DNA of 64,000 bases from positions 18,822 to 82,821 of the forward strand of contig JAUCBJ010006757.1 in NCBI GenBank assembly GCA_032718475.1. Reading direction: 5' to 3'. How positions within the stretch are numbered: position 1 is the first letter of the stretch; each line of letters begins with the position of its first letter. This DNA is from Nemertoderma westbladi (lineage: Eukaryota; Xenacoelomorpha; Nemertodermatida; Nemertodermatidae). Shown here in pieces: positions 11,606 through 22,084 of this stretch. The notes under the pieces were generated by a model, which did no database searches, was not told where the DNA came from, and saw only the letters and a program-made list of their open reading frames with translations. Both the position numbers and the translations under genes were made by a program.

Positions 11606-14600
11606 TTAAGTTGGGGAGTCCCTAGATGTGGGTTGGATTAGGGAAGTGGTCGTGGGAAGAGTTTCTTGCCTTCCATAGTTTCCGGAGAGCTCTCTGTCTC
11701 TTTCCAGTAAACATAAACGACCCACTGGGCGGTTGATCTGTTGAGTCTCAAAGACTATCCCTGGTTTCTTAAAGTTACGCCGCATGACGACGAGTTCTAC
11801 TGATCGCACCAAACCATCGCTCGAGATATGAGTCTCGATGATACGTCCTGTTTGCCATCGCTTACGTGGGAGATTGGGGTCCACAATAAGCACCATGTCT
11901 CCAGCGCTGACGTTTTCTTGCTGCGCAAACCACTTAGTTCGAAGTTGTAGAGTGGGCAGGTAATGTTTCTCGAAATGGTCAGCGAAACGACGGGATAGCA
12001 ACTGCATAAGTTGCCAGGTTCGACGGCAGTACTCGTCTCCGTCTGTGATCTCCGATCGTGGGAGCATGGCTACGGGTTTCTTCAGTAGAAAGTGCGCGGG
12101 TGTTAGCGCTTCCTGGGAATCAGGACTTGAAGAGACTGGCATAAGCGGTCTTTCGTTGAGATAGGCGGCGATTTCCTCCATTAACGTCCGCAATAGTTCG
12201 TCGGTGAGATAAGCGCGACAAGGTACAATAAAGTGGAACGCAGTCTTCACGCTCCTAATCAATCTCTCCCAACTTCCTCCCCACCAAGGGGCGTCGGCGG
12301 CGTTGAAGGTCCAGCTAGACGCTGTTATCTTTAGCTGATCGTCCACCTGTCTTTTGTTCCAGTCCTTTACGTAAGCTTGAATTGCGTTGTTGGCGCCAAT
12401 GAAGTTCGTTCCCTTATCCGATCTCATTGTGTTACTGGTTCCGAAACGAGCGATCTGTCGTCGTAAACTCAACACGAAGCTGTTGGTGGATAGATCGTTT
12501 ACCATATCGAGATGGATAGCTCTACAAGTCATACAAACGAAGATGACACACCATCTCTTGACTATAGTCCGGGCACGATATACTTCAATAGGGCCAAATA
12601 AATCCACACCGGTATTAGTAAAGGGTGGTTCGTAGAAGCTTACTCTTTCCCTAGGTAATTCTGCCTCTCGCTGTGTCAAAGGCCTACTGAATGCTTTCCT
12701 ACAAGGTATGCAGTTCCTAAGGACTTGGTTCAGAGCCCTACGGGGTTTATAAAAATAGAAGCGAGTTCGAATTTCGCTCAGAACTCGTTCTCTTCCAGCA
12801 TGATACAGTTTGCTATGAACATCTACAATCATCTTGATTTGTATGTCAAGATTTCTAATGAGTATGGGAAATTTAGTGTCAAAGGATAATGGGGCGTTGG
12901 TAAGCCTACCTCCAACACGTATTAACCCATCTATCATGGTACTAGAGAAGCGATCCCTTAAGCGCATCTGCGGATTTCTTAACAACAGGAAATACTTATC
13001 GGAATCCTCATAGCATTGTAGGAGTCTTAGCATCTGTTTGTTGGTTTCATCATGCTCCTGGTAACTGATCTTCTCCTTTAGAAACCTGTCGGATATCTTG
13101 TATTTGGGAAGATCTTTAACAACATGGACTCGTGCAGACGTTGATGGAGCATCATCACTATTGGTCTTTGTCCCGGAGTAACGATGATGAAAACATCGTT
13201 TTAAATAGGTGACGGCTTTACAGAGCCGATTCCAGGAGCTGTAGTGACGTATCGCTCTCTGCAAGAGGGGTGAGAGTCCTTGCGCGATATCTGGTATTCC
13301 AGATTTCCAATCCTTGTCACGGATTTCCAAGACTTCTTTAGTCGTGGCGGTGGGTTTCTGATCCAAAGCATCCTCTCCGGAAGTAAATAATACAGATAGA
13401 TCAACCGCAGGTTTAAACAACTTCGATTTACTCGCTCGAGTTTTGGGTTTAACTTTCTCCGCTCCCTTGGCCTGTCTGATCTCTGCTGTTGTGAGATGGG
13501 GAGGCCATTCTTCTTCTTCTCGGTAGAGAAAGTCGGGTCCACCTAACCATTCGGGAGTGTTTACCAATTCCTTTGGAGTCGCTCCTCGGGAAGCGATGTC
13601 TGCTGGATTAATCGTTCCGGGGCAATGTCTCCATTGGTCCATCGTCGTGCGACTAAGTATGATGGCTACTCTGTTGGTAACGAAGACGCTGAACTGACAG
13701 ACTTCATTGGTTATATACTCTAACACGAGTAAAGCGTCGGTCCAATAGACAGTTTTCTCTAATGGATAGTCAATCTGTTCTGTTACATTCCGGCCGATGG
13801 CTGTAGCGTATAGAGCCGCTTTTAACTCCGCTCGAGGAACTTTCAACTTGTTGTTGATTAATGCCTTAGAAGTAACCAAGGCGACTTTGATTCCATCCGG
13901 AGTTTCCACTCTTAGATAGGCTACTATACCTATTCCCATATCGCTGGCGTCTCCAAACACATGGAGTTGATAGGAATACGTAGGGAGAACATGACCAAAA
14001 TATGAATGGGAAATTATAAAATCCTCGATAGCCGGCAGAGAATCTTCCCATTTCATCCACTTCTTTAATAATTCTCCCTTAAGTGGATCGTCCCATGAGT
14101 GGTTCTCAAGCCACATTTGTTGTACCAAACTACGAGCAATCAATATAACTGGGCTAATAAATCCCAATGGATCGAAATAAGTGCTCAGTATACTTAAGCA
14201 AATCCGTTTGGTTCGAACTGGATTATCTCGCTGTTTTAGCTGGAAAAACAGGATATCTCGCTCTGTGTCCCATTTCAAGCCGAGTGTCTTGGTTTCTGGC
14301 AGATCATCTTTGATCAAATCTAGATCTTTCGCCCCTCGATCTTCCGCAGGGATCGACTCCAGAAACTCACGGGAGTTGCTGGTGAATTTCGTTAATCGAA
14401 ACCCACCTCTTTTTAAGCACTCTACCGTTCCTTTAGCGACCTCAATGGCTTCTTCAACTGATGGGAGGGACTTCAGATTATCATCCATGTATATGTCCCG
14501 CTTGATGTTGTCGATCACTTCCTTAGAGAAGGCCTCTCGGTTGTCCTCTGCAGTGGTACGCACTACCGAACAGGCGTTGGAAGGGCTTGAGATTATCCCA

Positions 14601-17600
14601 AAGGCCTGGATGGTCATCCAGTACTCCACCGGTTTCTGGTTGAGGTCTCCTTCGGGCCACCACAGAAATCGTAGACTATCTCGATCCCTATCTAACACCT
14701 TGACTTGTAAGAACATGCCTTCTATATCGGAGGCGAAAGCAATCGAATATTGTCTCAATCTTAAAAGAATTCCCAACAAAGATTGAAGTAAGTTGGGTCC
14801 GGGTAACAATTCAGAGTTAAGGGATTGACCCATGTAAAGAGCGGAGCCATCAAACACTACTCTCACTTCATGTGGCTTACCGGGTTTAGGGACGTAATGG
14901 TGAGTTAAGTAATACGTTCTTTCAGTCACAGGTGTTTCTTCCGGTACTCTCTCCGCGTATCCCTTACTAATAAATTTATCCAGCTGTGTTTGATACATTT
15001 CTTTAGCTGAAGAATTAGCCGTAAGGCGTCGATGGAGTTGCGCGATTCTTTTTTCCGCCAAGGGTCTGTTATTGATGAACTTCGGTTCTCTCTTGCGGAA
15101 AGGTAGACCGACTTCATACCTACCTTGATCTTTGAGGAAACGCGTAGTGGTTTCTTGGATCTGCTTGGCCCTTTCCTCTTCCACCGATAAGGCTTTATCG
15201 TAGGAATTGGGCTCTACCGCCTCTTGCGTAAAGAATCGTACGGCATGTTCATCTCGAGTCTTGGCATTACAACGCTCAATGACGTCATTTAGCTCGTCGT
15301 TATAAGCTTCTTGTTCAGATGGATAAAGAAGTTGACATAAGTTCACTTGGTTTTGCCAAGCCTCATTTTCCTTAAGGAGATCGATGGTATTCTCCTCATC
15401 AAAAAGCTGGTGAACGTCGTCGTTATCTGAGGAGTATGGGGTTCCCGCAGTTAAATCATCTCCCTCACTAGTATCATCTTCCCATTCACTCACCTGGCAG
15501 ACGCGCTCTTGCGGTAGTCTTTCTCTGAGTGTTCTACGGGAAGGGCCAGTGAAGTACCAACCTACTCTAGTTCTTACCGCATAGGTCTGTAGTGGTTGCG
15601 GTTGAGCAGGCCGTTTCTCTAATGTCTCCAGCGCCTCATGCGCGTTTTGGCCGATGAGTATTTGCACTCCAGGATAATCAGTCTGGAATCGAGGTATGTT
15701 AAGATGTTGGATGCTCTCATCCTCGTCCCAATTATAAAGGTCTGCTTGAGTAGTAGCGAAGTTCTTTATAGCCACCATTTTCACTGACCTTATGCTATGT
15801 TCTCCTAGTTCGTCTTGTGGGGTGGACAACGCACCTACATAATAATCAGCTGTTACTGTAGATTTCCAAACTTGCATAATGCCGGACATGTTTAGCTTAG
15901 TTCGGAACTTGGGTTGTCCAGCAAATATGTCTTCGGCTAGCTCTTTGTCGATGAATGTTCCTGTACTACCGGAGTCAAGGAGGGCGTTCACTACATAACT
16001 CCTCTTAGGTCCGTGAACCCTTACCTGTACCACAGGAAACTCTCGGATCCCTACATTGGAAGATGGCTCTTTCCAAGATGGTTGTCTATCAGAAGTAGTT
16101 AGAGTGAAGTCGCTGTCTGTATCTTTTTCATATGTGAGTGCTCGATACACTGCGGTATTTATCATGTAACAGGATTCGTTTTCGTCGGAGAACTCGTCCG
16201 TATAGAATCCTTCCATCTCAGATTGATCAGTGTCGTTCACATCACTGAATTGGACATGTAGTTCGGAATCACTTACCTGATTCGGACTATTTCGCTCGAA
16301 TTCAGCGTGCAACAAGATATGATGTTTCGCACCACACTTTGCACACCTTATGTCCGAGTAACAGGTTCGCCGTTGGTGTCCTTGTCTGAGGCAATTATAA
16401 CATAACCGCTTATCCCACATGACTTCTCGTCTCTCCGTTAATGATTTCTTCAGGAATTCCTCACACATATTCAAACGGTGGGTCCCGTCACATAGCGCAC
16501 ATTTCGGTTTGATGTTACTCACCTTAATCTGAGTCACATTGTGTACACTTGCTTTTTCTTCGGGCTTTCTCACCTGAATTCTCTTGGGAGACGTAGGAGG
16601 AGTTTTTCTGACCTGTTCTCTCCTGTCATTTGTTCGAGACTTGAATTTACTTACCTGATCTTTAGGCATTTTATTTACGTAATAAGATCTATCAGTGTCT
16701 TTCCCGCTATCTTCTCCTTGAGAAGTCTGGCTTTCGCCGTCGTCTGTATAACACACTGGTGTTACCTTTCTCCTAGAGACGGGTTTTTCACTTACCTTGT
16801 TTTCCGGTGTCTTCTCTCTGGACAGTTTCAGGAGCTGTAATTTCACTTCTCCATCTAGGAATGACATGAGATCAGCCATGGTAGGGTCTCGTCGTTGTTG
16901 TTCCATCATATATAACACTTTCTTATCCCAGCGTGTACCTACTCCACCCTTCGGTAAAGTAGAAGCCACTGCTCTAATAACCATAGCATTCTGATACTCA
17001 TGAGACTTACCTAGCCAATCTAATTGTCTACAGATCTCCTGAATCTCATCGGAAAACTCTATAATTCCGCTGCTAATAAACTTTCGGGGCGCTACCAACT
17101 TTGCATACAAATACCCAGCTATGTTATTCCTATTACCATACCTGATGTTTAGTGTATCCCAAACTTGTCTTAATCCGTCTGGATGTCCAATAAACTTTAA
17201 CGCCATTAACTTGGGAGATCCTTCCAAGCACTCGATGAGGAATCTAAGTTTCTCTCCATTAGATAGCACAGAGTTCTGTATGTTATCTTTGTAATATTCA
17301 TTAAAAGGTAACCATTTCATCTCATCTCCATTGAACTTGACGATCTCTCCCACCTTTACCGCTTGCCGGGCTTCGGTTCTAGCCATTTGACGCGTAAAAC
17401 TTTCTTGGGCCATCGTGTTATTTAATATCGAGTTATCGGTATATAAATTTCTCGGATTATGATCTGGTCTATAGGGAATATCATTATCAACAGGTCTATA
17501 ATTACCCTTAATAGGGTTCACTATAGGAGTTTCTACTTCGCTAGCAGTATAGATGCGTGTAGGCTCCACACCTTGCGCATGAGATACTTCAGACCTAACA

Positions 17601-19774
17601 GGTTGACACATTGTTACAAGGGGTGGTGGTATATCCTTTTGTGCATTTACTAATTTATCGCGTTCTAGCGCGATACTTTGCTGCACTTCTTGCAACTCTA
17701 GCCTACTTTCCCTTACTGTGCCTTTGAATTGTTGAACAGTCTCCTGCATCTGTCCGAGCAGGAGATCCATCCCCCGTCGTCTCTCATCCACCCATTCGAC
17801 CGCCGAAGCGGGATTCGCCAACGTTGTAGCGGGCGGACGAGGGACAACGGGCGACAAATCTTGAATATTTCGCTCGGAGTCCAGGGTATGAACTGTCTCA
17901 CGGACTGTTCTGCTGGGCACAGGTAGCTTAGTGCTGTGCAAAGGGAATTGTGAGGTAGGTTCAGGGAGTACAGGTGTCTCTACGACCGAAAGAGTAGCTT
18001 CGGGAACAGGCCTAATTATTTCAGGCTCATCTACTATAGTAGGGAGTCTCTCTATTGTAATAATTTGGTCTGTGGGTTCTGTACTCGCTAAGTTGGTGTT
18101 ATTTAGTTGCCTTCTAACAGCTGGAGGCAAATCAGGCAATTTCCGACGGTGGAATGTTCTTTTACGTCTGCTTAGGCGAGATCGATTTCCTCCGCCTTCA
18201 GTGTCGGTGGTATCGCCTTCCTCAGATGATGTATAACCTTGTCGTTTGGGAGTAGATCGATTCATCATCTGCATATTACTAGCTGTTAACTGTTTATTAA
18301 CGTTGTCTTGTCTCTCTTGAAGATTTTCCAACTCTAGTTGGGTTGTCTCTTCAGATGCCCTCCGTTCTGCTTCTGCCACTGCTATTTTTCTTTCCGCTTC
18401 GGCCGCCTTTCTTTCCGCTTCTGCTGCTGCCACCTTTCTTTCCGCTTCGGCCGCCTTTCTTTCGGCTTCTACTGCTGCAGCTGCCGCTTTTGCCTCTGCC
18501 GCTGCCGCTTTTGCCTCTGCCGCTGCCTCTGCCGCTTTTCTATCCACTTCTGCCGCTTTTCGTTCCGCTTCTGCCGCTGCCACTGCCGCTGCTGCTGTCT
18601 TTCTATCTTCTATACGTTTTTTCTTTACTTGTTCTTCTTGAACCTTGGCGATGCGGAGTTGTTCATCGAATTTAGCTTGGTTCGCCGCTAACCTATCCAC
18701 ATCAATTGCATCCAACACACGCTGGGCTCCTTCACTATTAGGACTAAGTCCCGCTAACCTTCTCCTCAACTCTTCATCTCCCAAAAAACGCTGATAGTCT
18801 GACAGATAGATGTCAATGGCATCCCTCTTATGCGGTTTCTCTGCCGTCGCTTCACTTTCCACTTGGGAAAAAGTAGCGTCCGTTGATTCTCCATGGGTTG
18901 AGCGCTCCTCCAGCTGAGCTTTCCACTGAGCTGTTCCTTGAACCTGGCGACTCACCCGTTGAAACCAAGTCTTTACGGCAACCTGCAACGACGTGTCTTG
19001 TCTTCTTTTAGAAGCCTCTTCAAAGGCTGATAATATTAGCCTGATTCGCAGAATTCTTTCTCTAACTTGATAAAGCAGTTGTCCCTGCTCTTGAGGTCCC
19101 TTTGGTTGTTGAAACAGTTGTTTTTCTACTCGCTCCATAGAGCTGAAGAATCCCTGTGCGTATCCGGCTGCGGACCTCTTCCACACAGCTGGATCGATGG
19201 TTTCCTTGGCTACTCCCATCCGGTGTATGTCTTCCCAGGCAGCTTCTGATAAATCAAATGGGAGTCCGGGTCCGGGGAAGTTCCATTGTGACTCGACCAT
19301 AGACTTCAGTTCTTCCCTTGTGTATCCCTCATATCGATCTTTAGTTGATCGCTTACTTCTCGCCCAATCGATCTGGTGTTCTTCCACCGCAATCAATAAC
19401 CTAGTGAGTACGGCTGCAGGAAGGATGAGAAGGGGATCCGAATAAACCGCATCCGTCATCCTTGCTCCGCGCTCGGGTGTCAGTTCTACAGTATCTTCAC
19501 TACTGGAGCTGTCGGGCCGCTGAGAAATAAGTTCTTGGCTCGCGGGTTGTTGCTGTTCCGCTGCTTCTTGGTCCCGCTTGACCTGAGCTCGAGTGCCTAT
19601 GATAGACCTACGATGTTGGACCAGCCTAGGTTCTGTTATTACTACTGGAGGGATGACCTTCCTCACAGTGGGAGGTGAACTGAACTTAGGACTAGACGGT
19701 TCTACACCTCTGTCTGAGTCGCAGATAGTTACATCTAATAAACTGTCTGACAGGTTCTGTTTAGTATCAGACAT
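11606..19774 (-). CDS. gag-pol: BEL/Pao Gag-Pol polyprotein, intact
   Basis: One uninterrupted 2722-residue frame. The ATG at 19774 is preferred over a GTG four codons upstream because element 2 starts at the equivalent ATG. Domains in order: an Ala/Glu/Lys/Arg-rich coiled coil (about 379-486); a Gag region of the DUF1759 type (about 800-960); three Cys/His knuckles (1092-1156: C-x2-C-x4-H-x4-C, C-x2-C-x4-H-x4-C, C-x2-C-x4-H-x4-H); aspartic protease with LLDSGSTGTF (Asp about 1267); reverse transcriptase with YMDD at 1762-1765; RNase H (FGDAS about 1940, then ELKAAL and WTDALL); integrase with an HHCC-like zinc region (HSKLYHAG, CIPC) and catalytic Asp 2391, Asp 2453, Glu 2503; and a C-terminal DUF5641-like domain (about 2610-2680). 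All hallmark catalytic residues are present. Gag and Pol are in one frame, as is common in BEL/Pao. Confidence 0.95.
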   Translation of the reverse strand: MSDTKQNLSDSLLDVTICDSDRGVEPSSPKFSSPPTVRKVIPPVVITEPRLVQHRRSIIGTRAQVKRDQEAAEQQQPASQELISQRPDSSSSEDTVELTPERGARMTDAVYSDPLLILPAAVLTRLLIAVEEHQIDWARSKRSTKDRYEGYTREELKSMVESQWNFPGPGLPFDLSEAAWEDIHRMGVAKETIDPAVWKRSAAGYAQGFFSSMERVEKQLFQQPKGPQEQGQLLYQVRERILRIRLILSAFEEASKRRQDTSLQVAVKTWFQRVSRQVQGTAQWKAQLEERSTHGESTDATFSQVESEATAEKPHKRDAIDIYLSDYQRFLGDEELRRRLAGLSPNSEGAQRVLDAIDVDRLAANQAKFDEQLRIAKVQEEQVKKKRIEDRKTAAAAVAAAEAERKAAEVDRKAAEAAAEAKAAAAEAKAAAAAVEAERKAAEAERKVAAAEAERKAAEAERKIAVAEAERRASEETTQLELENLQERQDNVNKQLTASNMQMMNRSTPKRQGYTSSEEGDTTDTEGGGNRSRLSRRKRTFHRRKLPDLPPAVRRQLNNTNLASTEPTDQIITIERLPTIVDEPEIIRPVPEATLSVVETPVLPEPTSQFPLHSTKLPVPSRTVRETVHTLDSERNIQDLSPVVPRPPATTLANPASAVEWVDERRRGMDLLLGQMQETVQQFKGTVRESRLELQEVQQSIALERDKLVNAQKDIPPPLVTMCQPVRSEVSHAQGVEPTRIYTASEVETPIVNPIKGNYRPVDNDIPYRPDHNPRNLYTDNSILNNTMAQESFTRQMARTEARQAVKVGEIVKFNGDEMKWLPFNEYYKDNIQNSVLSNGEKLRFLIECLEGSPKLMALKFIGHPDGLRQVWDTLNIRYGNRNNIAGYLYAKLVAPRKFISSGIIEFSDEIQEICRQLDWLGKSHEYQNAMVIRAVASTLPKGGVGTRWDKKVLYMMEQQRRDPTMADLMSFLDGEVKLQLLKLSREKTPENKVSEKPVSRRKVTPVCYTDDGESQTSQGEDSGKDTDRSYYVNKMPKDQVSKFKSRTNDRREQVRKTPPTSPKRIQVRKPEEKASVHNVTQIKVSNIKPKCALCDGTHRLNMCEEFLKKSLTERREVMWDKRLCYNCLRQGHQRRTCYSDIRCAKCGAKHHILLHAEFERNSPNQVSDSELHVQFSDVNDTDQSEMEGFYTDEFSDENESCYMINTAVYRALTYEKDTDSDFTLTTSDRQPSWKEPSSNVGIREFPVVQVRVHGPKRSYVVNALLDSGSTGTFIDKELAEDIFAGQPKFRTKLNMSGIMQVWKSTVTADYYVGALSTPQDELGEHSIRSVKMVAIKNFATTQADLYNWDEDESIQHLNIPRFQTDYPGVQILIGQNAHEALETLEKRPAQPQPLQTYAVRTRVGWYFTGPSRRTLRERLPQERVCQVSEWEDDTSEGDDLTAGTPYSSDNDDVHQLFDEENTIDLLKENEAWQNQVNLCQLLYPSEQEAYNDELNDVIERCNAKTRDEHAVRFFTQEAVEPNSYDKALSVEEERAKQIQETTTRFLKDQGRYEVGLPFRKREPKFINNRPLAEKRIAQLHRRLTANSSAKEMYQTQLDKFISKGYAERVPEETPVTERTYYLTHHYVPKPGKPHEVRVVFDGSALYMGQSLNSELLPGPNLLQSLLGILLRLRQYSIAFASDIEGMFLQVKVLDRDRDSLRFLWWPEGDLNQKPVEYWMTIQAFGIISSPSNACSVVRTTAEDNREAFSKEVIDNIKRDIYMDDNLKSLPSVEEAIEVAKGTVECLKRGGFRLTKFTSNSREFLESIPAEDRGAKDLDLIKDDLPETKTLGLKWDTERDILFFQLKQRDNPVRTKRICLSILSTYFDPLGFISPVILIARSLVQQMWLENHSWDDPLKGELLKKWMKWEDSLPAIEDFIISHSYFGHVLPTYSYQLHVFGDASDMGIGIVAYLRVETPDGIKVALVTSKALINNKLKVPRAELKAALYATAIGRNVTEQIDYPLEKTVYWTDALLVLEYITNEVCQFSVFVTNRVAIILSRTTMDQWRHCPGTINPADIASRGATPKELVNTPEWLGGPDFLYREEEEWPPHLTTAEIRQAKGAEKVKPKTRASKSKLFKPAVDLSVLFTSGEDALDQKPTATTKEVLEIRDKDWKSGIPDIAQGLSPLLQRAIRHYSSWNRLCKAVTYLKRCFHHRYSGTKTNSDDAPSTSARVHVVKDLPKYKISDRFLKEKISYQEHDETNKQMLRLLQCYEDSDKYFLLLRNPQMRLRDRFSSTMIDGLIRVGGRLTNAPLSFDTKFPILIRNLDIQIKMIVDVHSKLYHAGRERVLSEIRTRFYFYKPRRALNQVLRNCIPCRKAFSRPLTQREAELPRERVSFYEPPFTNTGVDLFGPIEVYRARTIVKRWCVIFVCMTCRAIHLDMVNDLSTNSFVLSLRRQIARFGTSNTMRSDKGTNFIGANNAIQAYVKDWNKRQVDDQLKITASSWTFNAADAPWWGGSWERLIRSVKTAFHFIVPCRAYLTDELLRTLMEEIAAYLNERPLMPVSSSPDSQEALTPAHFLLKKPVAMLPRSEITDGDEYCRRTWQLMQLLSRRFADHFEKHYLPTLQLRTKWFAQQENVSAGDMVLIVDPNLPRKRWQTGRIIETHISSDGLVRSVELVVMRRNFKKPGIVFETQQINRPVGRLCLLERDRELSGNYGRQETLPTTTSLIQPTSRDSPT
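18330..18640 (-). repeat. Ala/Glu/Lys coiled-coil coding repeats in gag
   Basis: GC-rich short direct repeats of GCCGCTTCTG-type units encode runs of A-E-A-E-R-K-A-A-E heptad-like segments. Most of this block is missing from element 2, so it is a length-variable part of gag. The opposite strand shows open frames of 117 and 110 codons that are only shadows. Confidence 0.8.
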
Positions 19775-19904
19775 GTTGGTTTGCACAGTTGAATGCCTAC
19801 TGCTATATTACAGTTTAAGCAAGTCTAGTAATTCAGAGTTAACTGCTAGCCTAGTAATTAATTACCGATACTGCTACTCAGTGTAGCGTGATATATATAA
19901 TATA

Positions 19905-20290
19905 TTAGAATACCGGTATGCTTATTGCTTATAGTATATATAACTATATAAGTATTATTACAGACTAGGTTTATCACAGAATACCGGTATAATTTTAGCA
20001 CAAATATATATAAATATATAATAGGCCTATCGGGAATACCGGTATACAGCTTACAGTTTGTAGTATATATAATTCTGGACTAGAATTAATTACAAGTACC
20101 GGTATAATTTCAGCCTAAATTTATAGAAATAAAGATAATAGGCCTATCGTAAATACCGGTATGCAGTTTACACTTATAGTATATATATATAAGTATAATT
20201 ACAAACTAGAATTAATTACAGAATACCGGTATGATTTCAACCTAAAATTTATAGAAATAAATATAATAAGCCTATTGTAAATACCGGTAT
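19905..20290. repeat. leader tandem repeat, about 120 bp, three copies
   Basis: ATACCGGTAT motifs near 19911, 20035, 20153 and 20280 recur about every 118-127 bp, with a second set of TACCGGTAT motifs near 19982, 20098 and 20223 between them. Element 2 has about two copies (42915-43165). Confidence 0.7.
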
Positions 20291-21237
20291 ATCAATTATT
20301 TTAAATAACTGAATTTCTGAATTTTAAGGGTTACTTGGTTACTTTAACTTACTTTATTGCCGTTATTTAAGCAGTAGTCCAACTGATATTGAGACCTAAT
20401 TGTTGTATGGCAGGCCTACTATTTATAAATCGTTTGAGTTGATTTATAATATATATATACCCGTTTAATGGGTTTTGTCAATGTTGAAATAAATGTTATT
20501 ATTTCTGGGGAGTCACTACACATAAGCAGTGCGCTCTCAGTGGAGTGCTACTTGTTGGACACTAAAACAAATAATTCTAATTTAACTAAGTTACTTAATA
20601 CTACAAATTACGTACAATTCGGGTTGAGATTACAATCTCTAAATAAACACAAAAATTTACAAAAAACACAAAATACGAAATTTTAGGGTAATTTTACAAG
20701 AAGTCTACAAACCAGCCTGACAAAGGGTTAGAATCTGGTTATTACAACGGACAGGGTACTACGGTATTTGAAAATAATAAGTAGTAGTAAATACACTGCG
20801 TTGTCCAGATAGGAAAATACCACCGCCTGACGACCTATAGCCGTATCGCTATAGGTACTACGTTATGTATCACGGAGTGTTCCTACCTAGAAGTTAATAG
20901 AGCTAATCGAACGTGCCTATCAACCACTTTACAACACAAATATAATGTCTACACTAATTACTTTCGGAAAGCACTGTACACTAAACCCTAAATTAGGTAC
21001 GAGTACTTGTACAACATATAATCAGTAGTTAAATATACTTGAACAGCTAAAAGAACCACGGCATCTGCTGGAGTGACCAAAGCACAAAATCTCCAGTCTT
21101 TACCTACGCCGAGCAGCCCTGATGTAGTACCGGGGTTAGTTTAACTATAATGGTATGTATAACAAACACAATTACTGTAGGAATAAACTTGGGGATATGA
21201 ATGTTGCGAATAATCGCATAAACTCTGAATAATAAAT

Positions 21238-21811
21238 ATTACGCTACGCGTACAGACCATTCAAACAAAATGCAGACCAAATACTGACAGACTACTATCA
21301 AGCCTAAACAAACTACGGTATATGCAGACTCCGAAATGATTAAGTAGTATGCGTTCTAACCCAGTAGTACGACTTATTCTTTAGATGGGGGTTTACCTTA
21401 CAGCGATGGCTGCCCCTACTTCCTAACCGTTCTTTATCGGACAGATGCTTTGCACACACCGAAATTTCCTCAAACCCAACAACAGCCAGACAACTATCCA
21501 GCCTACAAATTATCTAAATAAAATTATACGCTACCCGTACAGACTACACAAACAAAGTACAGACTAAACGATGGCAGACTACTCTCAAGCCTAAATAAAC
21601 TACAGGACAGGCAGACTCCGAAATGATTAGGTAGTATGCGTTCTAACCCAGTAGTACGACTTATTCTTTAGTTGGGGGTTTACCTTACAGCTTTGGCTGC
21701 CCCTACTTCCTAACCGTTCTTTATCGGACAGGTGATCTACACACACTGCAATCCGTTCAGACTTAACAGCAATCAGACAACAGCCCAGCCTACAAATTGT
21801 CTGTACAATAT
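21238..21811. repeat. leader tandem duplication, 287-bp unit
   Basis: Two copies (about 21238-21524 and 21525-21811) share long matches including GATTA(A/G)GTAGTATGCGTTC and CCCTACTTCCTAACCGTTC. Element 2 has a single equivalent (about 44100-44390), so the duplication arose in the element 1 lineage or was lost from element 2. Confidence 0.8.
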
Positions 21812-22084
21812 GATCAGGCTTACACGCCTTCTGTTCAATACTGGCCTACAAATAAATAAAACTGACAGAAATAGGCCTAAGTAAAATCCCAATAAAAACC
21901 AGGCGTCCCCGATTAATTATTAAGACCTACCGGCATATAATTATCAAAATCGAATAATACTGCTGTACCTATACTGCTGTAGGTACCGGTCCGGATGATC
22001 AGGCAGTCAGGCCTACAGGTTTCCGGTCGACCGGTACTTTCGACTAGATTGCTTACACCGCAATCCAGAAGCAATATCTGTTAT

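Larger units (their letters stand above)
19775..22084 (-). other. long 5' leader of element 1
   Basis: About 2.3 kb between the 5' LTR and the gag ATG. It contains two repeat blocks, listed separately. No TGG-type primer-binding site follows the LTR directly: on the minus strand the first bases after the LTR are ATAACAGATATTGCTTCTGG, and the first TGG is about 18 bases in. Confidence 0.6.

Noticed and set aside
18338-18691. Cys/Arg/Phe- and Leu/Pro-rich plus-strand frames
   Set aside because: Antisense shadow of the Ala/Glu/Lys coiled coil in gag.
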